Source of the DNA: Sphingobacterium wenxiniae
GTDB taxonomy: Bacteria; Bacteroidota; Bacteroidia; Sphingobacteriales; Sphingobacteriaceae
Direction of reading: 5' to 3'
Length of the DNA: 64,000 nucleotides
Assembly: GCF_900116225.1 (NCBI RefSeq)
Contig: NZ_FOZZ01000010.1
Coordinates: 62,001-126,000 of the forward strand
Positions within the stretch are counted from its first letter, which is position 1. Each line of letters opens with the position of its first letter. Under the pieces are notes generated by a model. The model searched no databases and was not told where the DNA came from. It saw only the letters and a list, made by a program, of their open reading frames with translations. Position numbers and translations under genes: made by a program. Shown here piece after piece: positions 36,101 through 44,715 of the stretch.

Positions 36101-36831
36101 AAGAAGAAAACGTAATCATATCCAAAGGATTAACTAAGCGGTTTGGCGGTTTTACCGCTGTGGATGCCATTACTTTCGAAGTGAAAAAGGGAGAGATATT
36201 TGGTTTTTTGGGTGCTAATGGTGCAGGAAAAACGACGGCAATGAAAATGCTAATCGGCATCTCCAACCCAACAGGTGGCGAAGCAATGGTAGCAGGATTT
36301 GATGTGCATACCCAGCAGGATGCCATCAAAAAGAATATTGGCTATATGAGCCAGAAATTCGCCTTGTACGATGACTTGACCGTGGCTGAAAACATTACTT
36401 TTTATGGTGGAATTTATGGGCTTTCCCGAAAACAAATACGGGAGAAACGCACCAAGCTGATTGAAACACTCGGATTGGGCGAAATTGCCCATCAATTGGT
36501 TGGCTCATTGCCGCTGGGTTGGAAACAGAAACTTGCCTTTTCGGTAGCAATGTTGCACGATCCGCAAATCGTTTTTCTGGATGAACCCACCGGAGGCGTT
36601 GACCCGATTACACGCAGGCAATTTTGGGAAATGATTTATAAAGCAGCCGATGAAGGCACTACCATTTTTGTCACCACACATTATATGGACGAAGCGGAAT
36701 ATTGCCATCGGGTTTCCATTATGGTAGCCGGAAAGATCGAAGCCTTAGACACGCCAAAAAAATTGAAAGAACAGTTTGAAGTGAGTTCAATGAACGATGT
36801 GTTTTTACGTTTAGCAAGAAATATTGAATAA
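36097..36831 (+). CDS. ABC transporter ATP-binding protein, second subunit
   Basis: A 244-residue ATPase with Walker A GANGAGKTT, Walker B IVFLDEPTGGVDP and an altered signature, LPLGWKQKL in place of LSGG. The altered signature means that one of the two ATP sites of the heterodimer may be weak, as seen in other asymmetric ABC exporters. It overlaps the upstream ATPase gene by 4 bp. Confidence 0.93.
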   Translation: MKEENVIISKGLTKRFGGFTAVDAITFEVKKGEIFGFLGANGAGKTTAMKMLIGISNPTGGEAMVAGFDVHTQQDAIKKNIGYMSQKFALYDDLTVAENITFYGGIYGLSRKQIREKRTKLIETLGLGEIAHQLVGSLPLGWKQKLAFSVAMLHDPQIVFLDEPTGGVDPITRRQFWEMIYKAADEGTTIFVTTHYMDEAEYCHRVSIMVAGKIEALDTPKKLKEQFEVSSMNDVFLRLARNIE

Positions 36832-36846
36832 ATAAAGTAGTTGAAT

Positions 36847-37953
36847 ATGAAGCGATTTTTGGGATTTGTCCGAAAGGAATTTTACCATATTTTCAGGGAT
36901 AAACGCTCGTTGTTTATCTTATTTGGGATGCCCGTTGCCCAGATTTTGCTATTCGGATTTGCCATTACCAATGAAATCAACAATGTGGACATTGCCGTTT
37001 TGAACCAATCCAAAGATGTGAATACCCAGGAAATCACCCAAAAGATTGATGCGTCAAAGTACTTCACGATAAAACGCTTTTTGACCAGTGAAAAAGAAAT
37101 TGAAGAAGCATTTAAAAAAGGTGATATTAAAGCCGTTATCAACTTTGAAAAGGATTTCAGTGAGCATTTAATAAAAGAAGGACAAGGCAGTATTCAAATC
37201 CTGACCGATGCCACCGACCCCAATACTGCCAGTGCTATTACCAATTATATCAGTTCGATTATACAGAGCTACCAGCAGCAACAAAACCAAGGTGTTCAGA
37301 TGGATTACCAAATTCATCCCGAAGTGCGAATGGTTTACAATCCCGAATTAAAAAGTGTTTTTATGTTCGTTCCGGGCGTAATGACCATTATCCTGATGTT
37401 GGTTTCTGCCATGATGACTTCCATTTCGATAACCCGTGAGAAGGAATTAGGCACAATGGAAATTCTATTGGTCTCCCCTCTAAGTTCCTTTCAGGTTATC
37501 GTGGGCAAAGTGGTGCCGTATATTTTCCTTTCAATGATCAACGCTGCGATTATCATCTTTTTAGGAATTACGGTGTTCAAAATGCCCATAGCAGGAAATT
37601 TGATTTTATTGGGACTGGAAAGCGTGTTGTTCATCATTACTTCACTGGCTTTGGGTATTTTAATTTCCACGATGGTCAAATCCCAGCAAACGGCGATGAT
37701 GATTTCACTAATGGGGTTAATGCTTCCGGTGATTTTGTTGTCCGGATTTATATTCCCTATTTCGAGTATGCCGGCACCCTTGCAAGTTATCAGCAATATC
37801 GTGCCAGCCAAATGGTTTATCACGATTGCCAAGGGAATTATGCTCAAAGGTATTGGTTTGAGTTATTTGTGGAAAGAAACGCTAATTCTAATTGGCATGA
37901 CGGTCTTTTTCATTGCGTTAAGTATCAAAAAATATAAAATTCGATTGGAATAA
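36847..37953 (+). CDS. ABC-2 type permease, first subunit
   Basis: A 368-residue permease with one N-terminal helix, a large extracytoplasmic domain (about residues 45-180) and five C-terminal helices (VMTIILMLVSAMMTSISI onward), the YhhJ/YbhS plan. The frame opens with a TTG at 36841; the ATG at 36847 (MKRFLGFV) is preferred. Its end overlaps the next gene by 1 bp. Confidence 0.92.
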   Translation: MKRFLGFVRKEFYHIFRDKRSLFILFGMPVAQILLFGFAITNEINNVDIAVLNQSKDVNTQEITQKIDASKYFTIKRFLTSEKEIEEAFKKGDIKAVINFEKDFSEHLIKEGQGSIQILTDATDPNTASAITNYISSIIQSYQQQQNQGVQMDYQIHPEVRMVYNPELKSVFMFVPGVMTIILMLVSAMMTSISITREKELGTMEILLVSPLSSFQVIVGKVVPYIFLSMINAAIIIFLGITVFKMPIAGNLILLGLESVLFIITSLALGILISTMVKSQQTAMMISLMGLMLPVILLSGFIFPISSMPAPLQVISNIVPAKWFITIAKGIMLKGIGLSYLWKETLILIGMTVFFIALSIKKYKIRLE

Positions 37954-39074
37954 TGAAGGTTATCGGCTATATCATACAGAAAGAATTTAAGCAAATATTC
38001 CGCAATAAGGGAATGTTGCCCATCATCTTTGTTTTGCCACTGCTTCAGTTGCTCATTTTATCCAATGCAGCTACCTATGAGGTAAAAAACATATTATTTG
38101 CTTATATCGATGATGACCGGAGTGCTTCTTCACGTGAATTAGTAGAAAAATTTAAAGCTTCGGAATATTTTGATGTAAAAGCGTCCTACGCCAATTATGA
38201 ACAAGCGAGTGAAGCGATGCTAAAAGGGGAAGTGAGTGTGCTGCTACATATCCCACAAGATTTCGAACGGAATTTTGTCCGATATAAAAAGAACAATTTA
38301 AGCATCATAATCGATGCCATAGACGGAGCGGCTGCGGGTGTGGAAAGTGGCTATATCAATCAAATCATACAAGGTTTCAATAAAAAAATAAGGTTAGAGC
38401 TTTTGTCTTTTTCCAACGGAAACAGTAAACCTGTTCGCATTGAAACTATTCCTTCGTTTTGGTACAATACGACCTTGGATTATAAAACGTTTATGGTTCC
38501 AGGTATTTTGGTTTTGTTGGTTACGATGATTACGCTGTTCCTTTCGGGGATGAATATCGTTCGTGAAAAGGAAATCGGCACACTTGAGCAAATCAATGTA
38601 ACACCCATCCGAAAAGGAGAATTTATCATCGGTAAACTCTTTCCTTTCTGGGTGATTGGAATGGGCTTGCTGACCATCGGGCTAATTTTGGCAAAACTCA
38701 TTTTCAATACCCCGATGCTGGGCAGTAACGGGGTGCTCTATTTCTATACCGCCATTTATTTATTGGTTATTTTAGGCATGGGCTTGCTGATATCCAATTA
38801 TACCGATACCCAGCAACAGGCGATGTTTATTGCTTGGTTTTTTGTGGTCATTTTTATTTTGATGAGCGGCTTGTTTACCCCAATCGAAAGTATGCCCAAG
38901 TGGGCACAATGGTTTACCGAGCTCAATCCGATTAAATATTTTGTGGAGGTCGTGCGAATGGTGATGCTGAAAGGTGCCGGCTTTACAGATATATTACCCC
39001 AGCTCATAAAAACCCTGGCATATGCGTTTGTGTTGAATGTTTTAGCCGTTTGGAGCTATAAAAAAGTGAGTTGA
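37953..39074 (+). CDS. ABC-2 type permease, second subunit
   Basis: A 373-residue permease of the same plan as its upstream neighbour, with an N-terminal helix (GMLPIIFVLPLLQLLIL), an external domain and five or six C-terminal helices with the REKEIGTLEQINVTP loop. The two permeases would form a heterodimer and, with the ATPases, HlyD and TolC, a complete drug-type exporter. The substrate is unknown. Confidence 0.92.
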   Translation: MKVIGYIIQKEFKQIFRNKGMLPIIFVLPLLQLLILSNAATYEVKNILFAYIDDDRSASSRELVEKFKASEYFDVKASYANYEQASEAMLKGEVSVLLHIPQDFERNFVRYKKNNLSIIIDAIDGAAAGVESGYINQIIQGFNKKIRLELLSFSNGNSKPVRIETIPSFWYNTTLDYKTFMVPGILVLLVTMITLFLSGMNIVREKEIGTLEQINVTPIRKGEFIIGKLFPFWVIGMGLLTIGLILAKLIFNTPMLGSNGVLYFYTAIYLLVILGMGLLISNYTDTQQQAMFIAWFFVVIFILMSGLFTPIESMPKWAQWFTELNPIKYFVEVVRMVMLKGAGFTDILPQLIKTLAYAFVLNVLAVWSYKKVS

Positions 39075-39084
39075 TTCTTAATTT

Positions 39085-39549
39085 ATGACTATGAGCAAAT
39101 TAATAAAATATGGTACATTGTTTTCTTCCTTATGGCTTGCCTTTGTCTTGTTTTCATCATTTAAAGAATTACAAAATTCCTATTCGTTAACCGTAAACGT
39201 TGAAAACCTACGCAACTCTAAAGGGGTCGTTCAATATATTATCTATGATTCTGAAGTGAATTTTCCCGATCAGGATTTAAAGAGCTTTTACAAAAAAGGA
39301 AAGGCGGAAATCGTTGACAACCGCTCTACATTTACCTTTAAAAATTTACCTAAGGGAGAATATGCGGTACATATTTTACACGATGAAAACAAAAATGGAA
39401 AAACAGATATAGGTTTCATTAAACCCAAAGAAGGGATTGGTTTCTCTAATTATCAGTCAATAGGTTTAAACAATCGGCCAAAGTTTGAAAAAGCAAAGTT
39501 TGCAGTATCGAAAAACGATACCGTCTCTATAAAAACAATATACTTATGA
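39085..39549 (+). CDS. DUF2141 exported protein
   Basis: A 154-residue protein with a signal peptide (helix FSSLWLAFVLFSSF) and a DUF2141 domain (LPKGEYAVHILHDENKNGKT, GIGFSN). The function is unknown. It appears complete. Its stop codon (39547-39549) directly abuts the homology to the mobC tail, so this gene is the right border of the first cargo block. A second ATG two codons on (39091) is possible. Confidence 0.85.
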   Translation: MTMSKLIKYGTLFSSLWLAFVLFSSFKELQNSYSLTVNVENLRNSKGVVQYIIYDSEVNFPDQDLKSFYKKGKAEIVDNRSTFTFKNLPKGEYAVHILHDENKNGKTDIGFIKPKEGIGFSNYQSIGLNNRPKFEKAKFAVSKNDTVSIKTIYL

Positions 39550-39702
39550 AGCTTCTCTTTTGTTAATGAAAACGGAATTGATAATATGAAGCAGGAAATC
39601 GAAAGCAATTACAAGCGTATAAAACCCGATATTGTGCATATTGTTGAAAGCGAAATGGAGCGTATCAAGAATGACCCGAACTTACAGCATTTGATACAAT
39701 AA
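39550..39702 (+). pseudogene. Truncated second copy of the mobC 3' end
   Basis: Read in the frame SFSFVNENGIDNMKQEIES.. this stretch matches the last 50 codons of the intact mobC at 14158-14307 (LSFVDEQGEDRMKEQIES..), both reaching ERIKNDPNLQHL and a TAA. The copies differ at many positions, so the fragment comes from a related, not identical, element. No start or upstream coding part remains. It marks a recombination joint between two cargo blocks that were each carried behind a mobC gene. Confidence 0.88.
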
Positions 39703-40008
39703 AAGAAAATTGTCGTTTGAGAAAGTTATTTCAATTGTGGAATTTCACAACCGCGTAAATACGCTATTTCATGTATAGTATTTCAAAAAACACGTTTAAT
39801 GTTTTAAACTAAATTTCGAATATAAATCCGTCTTCTGTTCTTACTCCTTTTATCGAGGAAGGTATACACTTTGATTAGACTTTATTTAAGGTAAAAAAAA
39901 CAAATAAATCAGGGAACCAAAGCTAAAAAACTTGGTTAAGTAACATTTGTTACTGACATTCTTTTATTCAGTATATACTTTTACGCATAAACATAAATAG
40001 TATAGGGT
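39703..40008. other. Intergenic region before sqr
   Basis: 306 bp without a gene. The only clear signal is the CRP/FNR-type operator and -7 box at 39940-39983, listed separately. Confidence 0.6.
39940..39983 (+). promoter_or_regulatory. CRP/FNR-type operator and promoter of sqr
   Basis: GTAACATTTGTTAC (39940-39953) has perfect GTAAC/GTTAC arms. The -7 box TACTTTTA (39976-39983; TAnnTTTG with the last base changed) begins 36 bp after the operator start. The spacing equals that at all the other sites of this module and fits class II activation. Confidence 0.82.
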
Positions 40009-41271
40009 ATGAAAGCACATTATCAAATAGTCATAATTGGAGCTGGTACAGCCGGTATTATGACAGCAGCTCAGCTTTTAAAAAAGGATAAGTCACTTGA
40101 CATTGTCATCATTGATCCGGCAGAGATGCATTATTATCAACCGGCCTGGACATTAGTTGGAGCCGGAACTTATGATTTCGACAAAACGGCAAAACCTATT
40201 AGAGATTTAATTCCGCGAGGTGTAGAATGGATTCGGGATTCTGTGACCGAATTCTTTCCCGAGCAAGCCAAAATAAAAACACAGAAAGGACAGGTAATTA
40301 GTTATAGCTATCTCATTGTTGCTCCCGGATTAGTAAATGACCTTTCCCTGATAGAAGGATTGGAAGAAGCCGTAAAAAAAGGCGTTGTATGCAGTAACTA
40401 CATAGATCCGAAATATACCTGGGAATGCTTAAAGAATTTCAAAGGTGGAAATGCGGTTTTTACCCAACCCACAACCCCTATCAAATGTGGTGGAGCTCCG
40501 CAGAAAATTATGTATCTGGCGGCCGACTACTTTCGCCGAAATGGATTAGACAAAAAATCAAATGTAGTGTTTGCAACTCCCGGTACTGTCATCTTTGGGC
40601 TGAAGCGGATTGCGGATACATTGATGAAAGTCATCCATCGATACAATGTACATTTTAAGCCATTTTATGCTCCCGTTAAAATAGATGCAGACAAAAAAAT
40701 AGTTTATTTCAAAAGCGTTGCTCCTGATGAAAATAATTTCGTAGTGAAAGAAGGTAATGTTTTGGGAGAAAAGCAACAAGGTGATTCATTGATTGAAATG
40801 CCTTTTGATTTGTTGCACTTAGCTCCGCCTCAAACAGCTCCAAAGTTTGTAAAAGAATCTGTATTGGTGAATGAAGCAGGTTGGTTAGATGTGGATATCA
40901 ATAGTCTTCAACACAAAAAATATCCGAATATTTTCGGGATTGGAGACGTAGCCGCATTGCCTACCGCAAAAACCGGAGCAGCCATACGCAAACAAGCTCC
41001 TGTAGTGGTTGATAATATTCTCAAACTCATCAAAGGAAAAACTGCTGACAATAAATCTTACCAAGGATATTCGTCTTGTCCCTTAGTAACCGGATACGGA
41101 AAAATGGTATTGGCAGAATTTAACTACAAAAACGAATTCACGCCCGACCCAAAACTCAAAATGATGCTTATCGGCGACAGTTCCAAAGAACACTGGCGCT
41201 TGTGGCTATTAAAAAAATATATGCTCCCTTATTTGTATTGGAATAAAATGATGAAAGGCGAAGATGTTTAG
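40009..41271 (+). CDS. sqr: Sulfide:quinone oxidoreductase (type II, mitochondrial-like)
   Basis: A 420-residue FAD protein. It has the FAD-binding GAGTAG at residues 11-16, the second region GIGDVAALPTAKTG, and two cysteines at C160 (PIKCGGAP) and C357 (SSCPLVTGYGKM) in the places of the two redox cysteines of human SQOR. It oxidises sulfide and passes electrons to quinone, making persulfide or polysulfide on an acceptor thiol. It is preceded by a GTAAC-N4-GTTAC operator, and persulfide dioxygenases are encoded in the same regulon. Peripheral membrane location is expected. Confidence 0.9.
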   Translation: MKAHYQIVIIGAGTAGIMTAAQLLKKDKSLDIVIIDPAEMHYYQPAWTLVGAGTYDFDKTAKPIRDLIPRGVEWIRDSVTEFFPEQAKIKTQKGQVISYSYLIVAPGLVNDLSLIEGLEEAVKKGVVCSNYIDPKYTWECLKNFKGGNAVFTQPTTPIKCGGAPQKIMYLAADYFRRNGLDKKSNVVFATPGTVIFGLKRIADTLMKVIHRYNVHFKPFYAPVKIDADKKIVYFKSVAPDENNFVVKEGNVLGEKQQGDSLIEMPFDLLHLAPPQTAPKFVKESVLVNEAGWLDVDINSLQHKKYPNIFGIGDVAALPTAKTGAAIRKQAPVVVDNILKLIKGKTADNKSYQGYSSCPLVTGYGKMVLAEFNYKNEFTPDPKLKMMLIGDSSKEHWRLWLLKKYMLPYLYWNKMMKGEDV

Positions 41272-41277
41272 CCCTGT

Positions 41278-41321
41278 GTAACCTATGTAACAGACTATCT
41301 CTTTTTATAAGCCGAAATTTG
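41278..41321 (+). promoter_or_regulatory. Degenerate CRP/FNR-type operator and promoter of the yeeE-crp operon
   Basis: GTAACCTATGTAAC (41278-41291) has one base of the right arm changed (GTAAC for GTTAC). The sequence GAAATTTG (41314-41321) starts 36 bp after the operator start and differs from TAnnTTTG only in its first base. The conserved spacing suggests it is a true but weaker site, in front of the operon that encodes the CRP/FNR protein itself. Confidence 0.62.
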
Positions 41322-41351
41322 CAACAATAAAAAAGAATGATACTATAATTT

Positions 41352-41909
41352 ATGGAATGGATTTTAGAACCGTGGCCGTGGTATGTAAGCGGACCACTGA
41401 TTGCATTGACGATGTTTATCCTGCTTTATGTAGGAAAGAATTTTGGAATGTCGTCCAATTTAAGAACACTGTGCACCATGTGCGGAGCCGACAAAACTTG
41501 TGATTTTTTCTGTTTTGACTGGAAAGCACAAAGATGGAATTTATTGGTAATGAGCGGAGCCATCATTGGTGGTTTTGTTGCTTCTAATTATCTTTCAAAC
41601 AACCAAACACCGGATTTAAACCCAAAAACGATTGAACATTTAAAGGAAATAGGTTTTGAAAGTGCCGGGAAAGCATATGTACCAACAGAGCTTTTTGGAC
41701 AGGAAGCTTTTTCAGACCCTAAGACATTGGCTATACTATTGATAGGAGGTATATTGGTTGGTTTTGGAGCACGTTACGCAGGTGGTTGTACTTCAGGTCA
41801 TGCCATATCAGGTATCAGTAATTTACAGTTACCGTCATTGATTGCGACTATTGGATTTTTCATTGGAGGATTAATTATGGTACATCTTATTTTTCCTTTA
41901 ATTTTTTAA
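41352..41909 (+). CDS. YeeE/YedE-family membrane protein, first half
   Basis: A 185-residue membrane protein of the YeeE/YedE (DUF395) group, with the conserved GGCTSGHAISG motif (C146). Members transport thiosulfate or other sulfur species, using conserved cysteines (YeeE/TsuA). Four further cysteines near the N-terminus (C41, C44, C50, C54; TLCTMCGADKTCDFFC) may form a thiol or metal site. The partner half is encoded at 43276-43689, with a porin gene in between. Confidence 0.88.
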   Translation: MEWILEPWPWYVSGPLIALTMFILLYVGKNFGMSSNLRTLCTMCGADKTCDFFCFDWKAQRWNLLVMSGAIIGGFVASNYLSNNQTPDLNPKTIEHLKEIGFESAGKAYVPTELFGQEAFSDPKTLAILLIGGILVGFGARYAGGCTSGHAISGISNLQLPSLIATIGFFIGGLIMVHLIFPLIF

Positions 41910-41914
41910 TACCA

Positions 41915-43270
41915 ATGAAAAAGCTGGTGGTAATGCTGGTTGTAGCTATACTTTCTCAACCAACAAAGGCACAAGAAAATCACACAAAAGATACCCTTGA
42001 AGATAAATCATTGGTTCCCTATCTCAAAGAAGGCGAAATCAGCGGTCATATCCGCAACTATTTTCTGATAACAGAAAACCATCATGGAAATGATTATTAT
42101 GCCAATGCCATTGGAGGTGTATTAAGCTATGAAACCAAATCATACAAGGGTTTTCAGTTAGGTGTTTCAGGGATATTTACCTACAAGGTGTTTTCATCAG
42201 ATTTGAATAAACCTTACGATCAGACCAATAAATCATCACGATGGGAGCAGGAACTTTTTGATGTGAATCATAAGGACAATTTTAAAGATCTGGACAGATT
42301 GGAGGAACTGTATATCAAATATCATTGGAAAAATTCGTACGTAACCTATGGGAAAATCCCGGTAGAATATACGCCCTTATTGAATAAAAGCGATGGAAGA
42401 ATGAAGCCTTTTGCCTTCCAGGGAGGTTGGCTGCATCACAAAGATGAAAAATTTCAGGCTGATATAGCTTGGATTCATAGAGTCTCTCCGAGATCGATGA
42501 CCGAATGGTTTCCAATGGAAGAAGTAATAGGACTTACCGATAACGGCTATTTACCAAACGGAGAAAAAGCAGAATACGAAGAAACAACTCATTCACAAGG
42601 ATTAGCTATTGTGCATTTAGGAAAAGAATTTAAAAATCTGAAAGCCAATTTCTGGAATTTTCATTTGGATAAATTTATCAATACCTCCTGGTTGCAAATG
42701 GAGTATGCAAAAAAGAATTGGGAGCTTGGCATGGTTTATACGTATCAGATACCAGATGCCTACCAAAAGAAACTGGCTTACGAAAACCGATACGTGCAAC
42801 CGAACGAAAACGGACAGGTTGCCAGTTTTATGCTGAAATATAAAAACGGAGCTTCTCAAATCAAGGCTGCGTATTCGAAATCTTTTGAGTCCGGCAGGTA
42901 CTTATTCCCGAAAGAATTGGGGCGGGATCAGTTTTATACTTCCATGCCCAGAAGCCGTATTGAAGGATTGGGCGGAGTTAATGTCTTTGCTCTTGGATAT
43001 CAGTACAATTGGAAACATTTATTTTTGAATATCGATGCCACCACTACCCATGGAGCAGTAACAGATGACTATGAATTAAACAAATACAATATCGATGATT
43101 ATTACCAGATCAATACACGACTGCATTACGAGTTTACCAATTTTTTAAAAGGACTTCATATCGAGTTATTATATGTCTGGAAACAAAATAAAAACGAGCA
43201 TAATACACAACTGGTTGCACAAAGAAGCGATTACAACCAATTGAATTTAATAACAAATTTTAATTTTTAA
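41915..43270 (+). CDS. OprD-like outer-membrane porin
   Basis: A 451-residue protein with a signal peptide (ending PTKAQEN) and alternating amphipathic strands rich in aromatic residues, ending in Phe (LITNFNF), as in beta-barrels. The pattern (GHIRNYFLITENHHGNDYYANAIGG) fits the OprD porin family. Lying between the two YeeE/YedE halves, it may let thiosulfate or other sulfur compounds across the outer membrane for them. The substrate is inferred from context only. Confidence 0.78.
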   Translation: MKKLVVMLVVAILSQPTKAQENHTKDTLEDKSLVPYLKEGEISGHIRNYFLITENHHGNDYYANAIGGVLSYETKSYKGFQLGVSGIFTYKVFSSDLNKPYDQTNKSSRWEQELFDVNHKDNFKDLDRLEELYIKYHWKNSYVTYGKIPVEYTPLLNKSDGRMKPFAFQGGWLHHKDEKFQADIAWIHRVSPRSMTEWFPMEEVIGLTDNGYLPNGEKAEYEETTHSQGLAIVHLGKEFKNLKANFWNFHLDKFINTSWLQMEYAKKNWELGMVYTYQIPDAYQKKLAYENRYVQPNENGQVASFMLKYKNGASQIKAAYSKSFESGRYLFPKELGRDQFYTSMPRSRIEGLGGVNVFALGYQYNWKHLFLNIDATTTHGAVTDDYELNKYNIDDYYQINTRLHYEFTNFLKGLHIELLYVWKQNKNEHNTQLVAQRSDYNQLNLITNFNF

Positions 43271-43275
43271 AAGCA

Positions 43276-43689
43276 ATGAAAAATATAGTTTACTTACTGA
43301 TCGGAACATTTTTCGGAATTGTCATGTACAAATCCGAAGCCGCATCATGGTTTCGCATTTATGAAATGTTCCAGTTTCAATCCATTCACATGTATGGATT
43401 GATGGGTACAGCTTTAGCAGTGGGAATAATCATAGTACAGTACATCAAAAGAAACAAAGTAAAAGACGTGAATGGCAATCCCATTGTCATTGCAGACAAG
43501 GATAAAAGTATTCCACGCTATTTAATAGGTGGTATTCTTTTTGGTTTAGGCTGGGCATTGGCGGGAGCATGTCCGGGTCCTATGTTTGTAATGACAGGAG
43601 CTGGCTATTTCCCGATTTTAGTTGTAATTTTAGGAGCGATATTAGGAACGTGGCTTTACGGTCTGATAAAAGACAAGTTGCCTCATTAA
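43276..43689 (+). CDS. YeeE/YedE-family membrane protein, second half (DUF6691)
   Basis: A 137-residue membrane protein with four helices and the motif GACPGPMFVMTGAGY (C99). It corresponds to the second half of split YeeE/YedE transporters. With the first half at 41352 it likely forms a full sulfur-compound transporter in the inner membrane. It lies 5 bp after the porin gene and 12 bp before the regulator gene. Confidence 0.88.
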   Translation: MKNIVYLLIGTFFGIVMYKSEAASWFRIYEMFQFQSIHMYGLMGTALAVGIIIVQYIKRNKVKDVNGNPIVIADKDKSIPRYLIGGILFGLGWALAGACPGPMFVMTGAGYFPILVVILGAILGTWLYGLIKDKLPH

Positions 43690-43701
43690 ATCAAAATAAC
43701 T

Positions 43702-44331
43702 ATGGAAGAATTAATCCGTGAAACCTATCGGGGTATATTTGAAAAAGAGCTGATTGACGAAATAATTTCAGTTGCGAAGCTGGTTGAATTTAAGGAAGGC
43801 GATGTGTTAATCGATATAGGAAAATACATCAAAACCATGCCTTTGCTGATTAGAGGAGCCATCAAAATCATGCGGGAAGATTTTGATACAGGCGAACTGT
43901 TGCTCTATTTTATCGAAAAAGGCGACACTTGCTCCATGACACTTACCTGCTGTATGGGCGACAAAAAAAGTGAAATTCGTGCGGTGGCTGAAAATAATGG
44001 TTTGGTAGCCATGATTCCTGTGGGCAAAATGGAAGAATGGTTGGGCAAATATAAAAGCTGGCGTGCTTTCGTATTTCAAAGTTACAACAACCGTTTTAAT
44101 GAAATGCTTGCTGCCATAGACAATATAGCATTTACCAATATGGATAAGCGACTTTATAATTATTTGTTGGAAAAGAGTAAAATAAACAATTCCAATATTA
44201 TTACCAAAACCCATCAGGAAATTGCTTACGAACTCAACAGTTCCCGTGTAGTAATTTCACGATTGCTGAAAGCATTGGAAAATGAAGGAAAAATAAAACT
44301 AAACCGCAATAACATAGAATTGTTAAACTAA
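43702..44331 (+). CDS. CRP/FNR-family regulator, likely activator of the sulfur module
   Basis: A 209-residue regulator with an N-terminal cyclic-nucleotide-type sensor barrel and a C-terminal helix-turn-helix (residues about 168-197; THQEIAYELNSSRVVISRLLKAL). The recognition helix keeps the two arginines of CRP (R182, R187), but the CRP glutamate position is V183. The sensor has C77, C83 and C84 (EKGDTCSMTLTCCMGD), candidate thiols for sensing sulfane sulfur or oxidants; there are no N-terminal FNR iron-sulfur cysteines. It is the only CRP/FNR protein in the window, so I assign the GTAAC-N4-GTTAC sites to it. Confidence 0.92.
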   Translation: MEELIRETYRGIFEKELIDEIISVAKLVEFKEGDVLIDIGKYIKTMPLLIRGAIKIMREDFDTGELLLYFIEKGDTCSMTLTCCMGDKKSEIRAVAENNGLVAMIPVGKMEEWLGKYKSWRAFVFQSYNNRFNEMLAAIDNIAFTNMDKRLYNYLLEKSKINNSNIITKTHQEIAYELNSSRVVISRLLKALENEGKIKLNRNNIELLN

Positions 44332-44335
44332 CACT

Positions 44336-44662
44336 ATGGAAGAAACCAAAGGCGAACAAATAAATTCACCTTTCAAAAAAGACCTGATACTTAGAGAAGA
44401 ATTAGCTATCCAACGTACATTTCTTGCCAATCAATCGACATTTCTGTCATTTTTAAGAAGCTCCATGTATTTTTTGGTGGCTGGACTTAGTGTCAACAAG
44501 CTTGTTGATGGTAACGAGGTGGTTATTTTTGAATATATCTTGTTCGTAATATCCGGGCTTTTACTCGTTGTGGGCATTATCAACTATTTCCGCAACCACA
44601 AAAAAATCAAGCAAAGTAAAATTCATATAGGCGATTATAAGTTTAAATATGAAAATAAGTAA
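44336..44662 (+). CDS. DUF202 membrane protein
   Basis: A 108-residue protein with the DUF202 start (LREELAIQRTFLANQSTFLSF) and two or three helices (SSMYFLVAGLSV, EYILFVISGLLLVVGIINYF). The function is unknown. It is the last gene of the yeeE-crp operon, 4 bp after the regulator gene, and is followed by a strong terminator. Confidence 0.85.
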   Translation: MEETKGEQINSPFKKDLILREELAIQRTFLANQSTFLSFLRSSMYFLVAGLSVNKLVDGNEVVIFEYILFVISGLLLVVGIINYFRNHKKIKQSKIHIGDYKFKYENK

Positions 44663-44704
44663 ACCTAAAAATGACGGTTAATTTAAACCGTCATTTTAGG
44701 TTTC
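44661..44704. terminator. Bidirectional terminator between DUF202 and SDR genes
   Basis: AAACCTAAAAATGACGGTT (44661-44679) and the complementary arm ending at 44704 form a stem of about 19 bp, with A-rich and T-rich ends usable in both directions. It serves the convergent genes on both sides. Confidence 0.85.
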
Positions 44705-44715
44705 TACTTTGAAAA

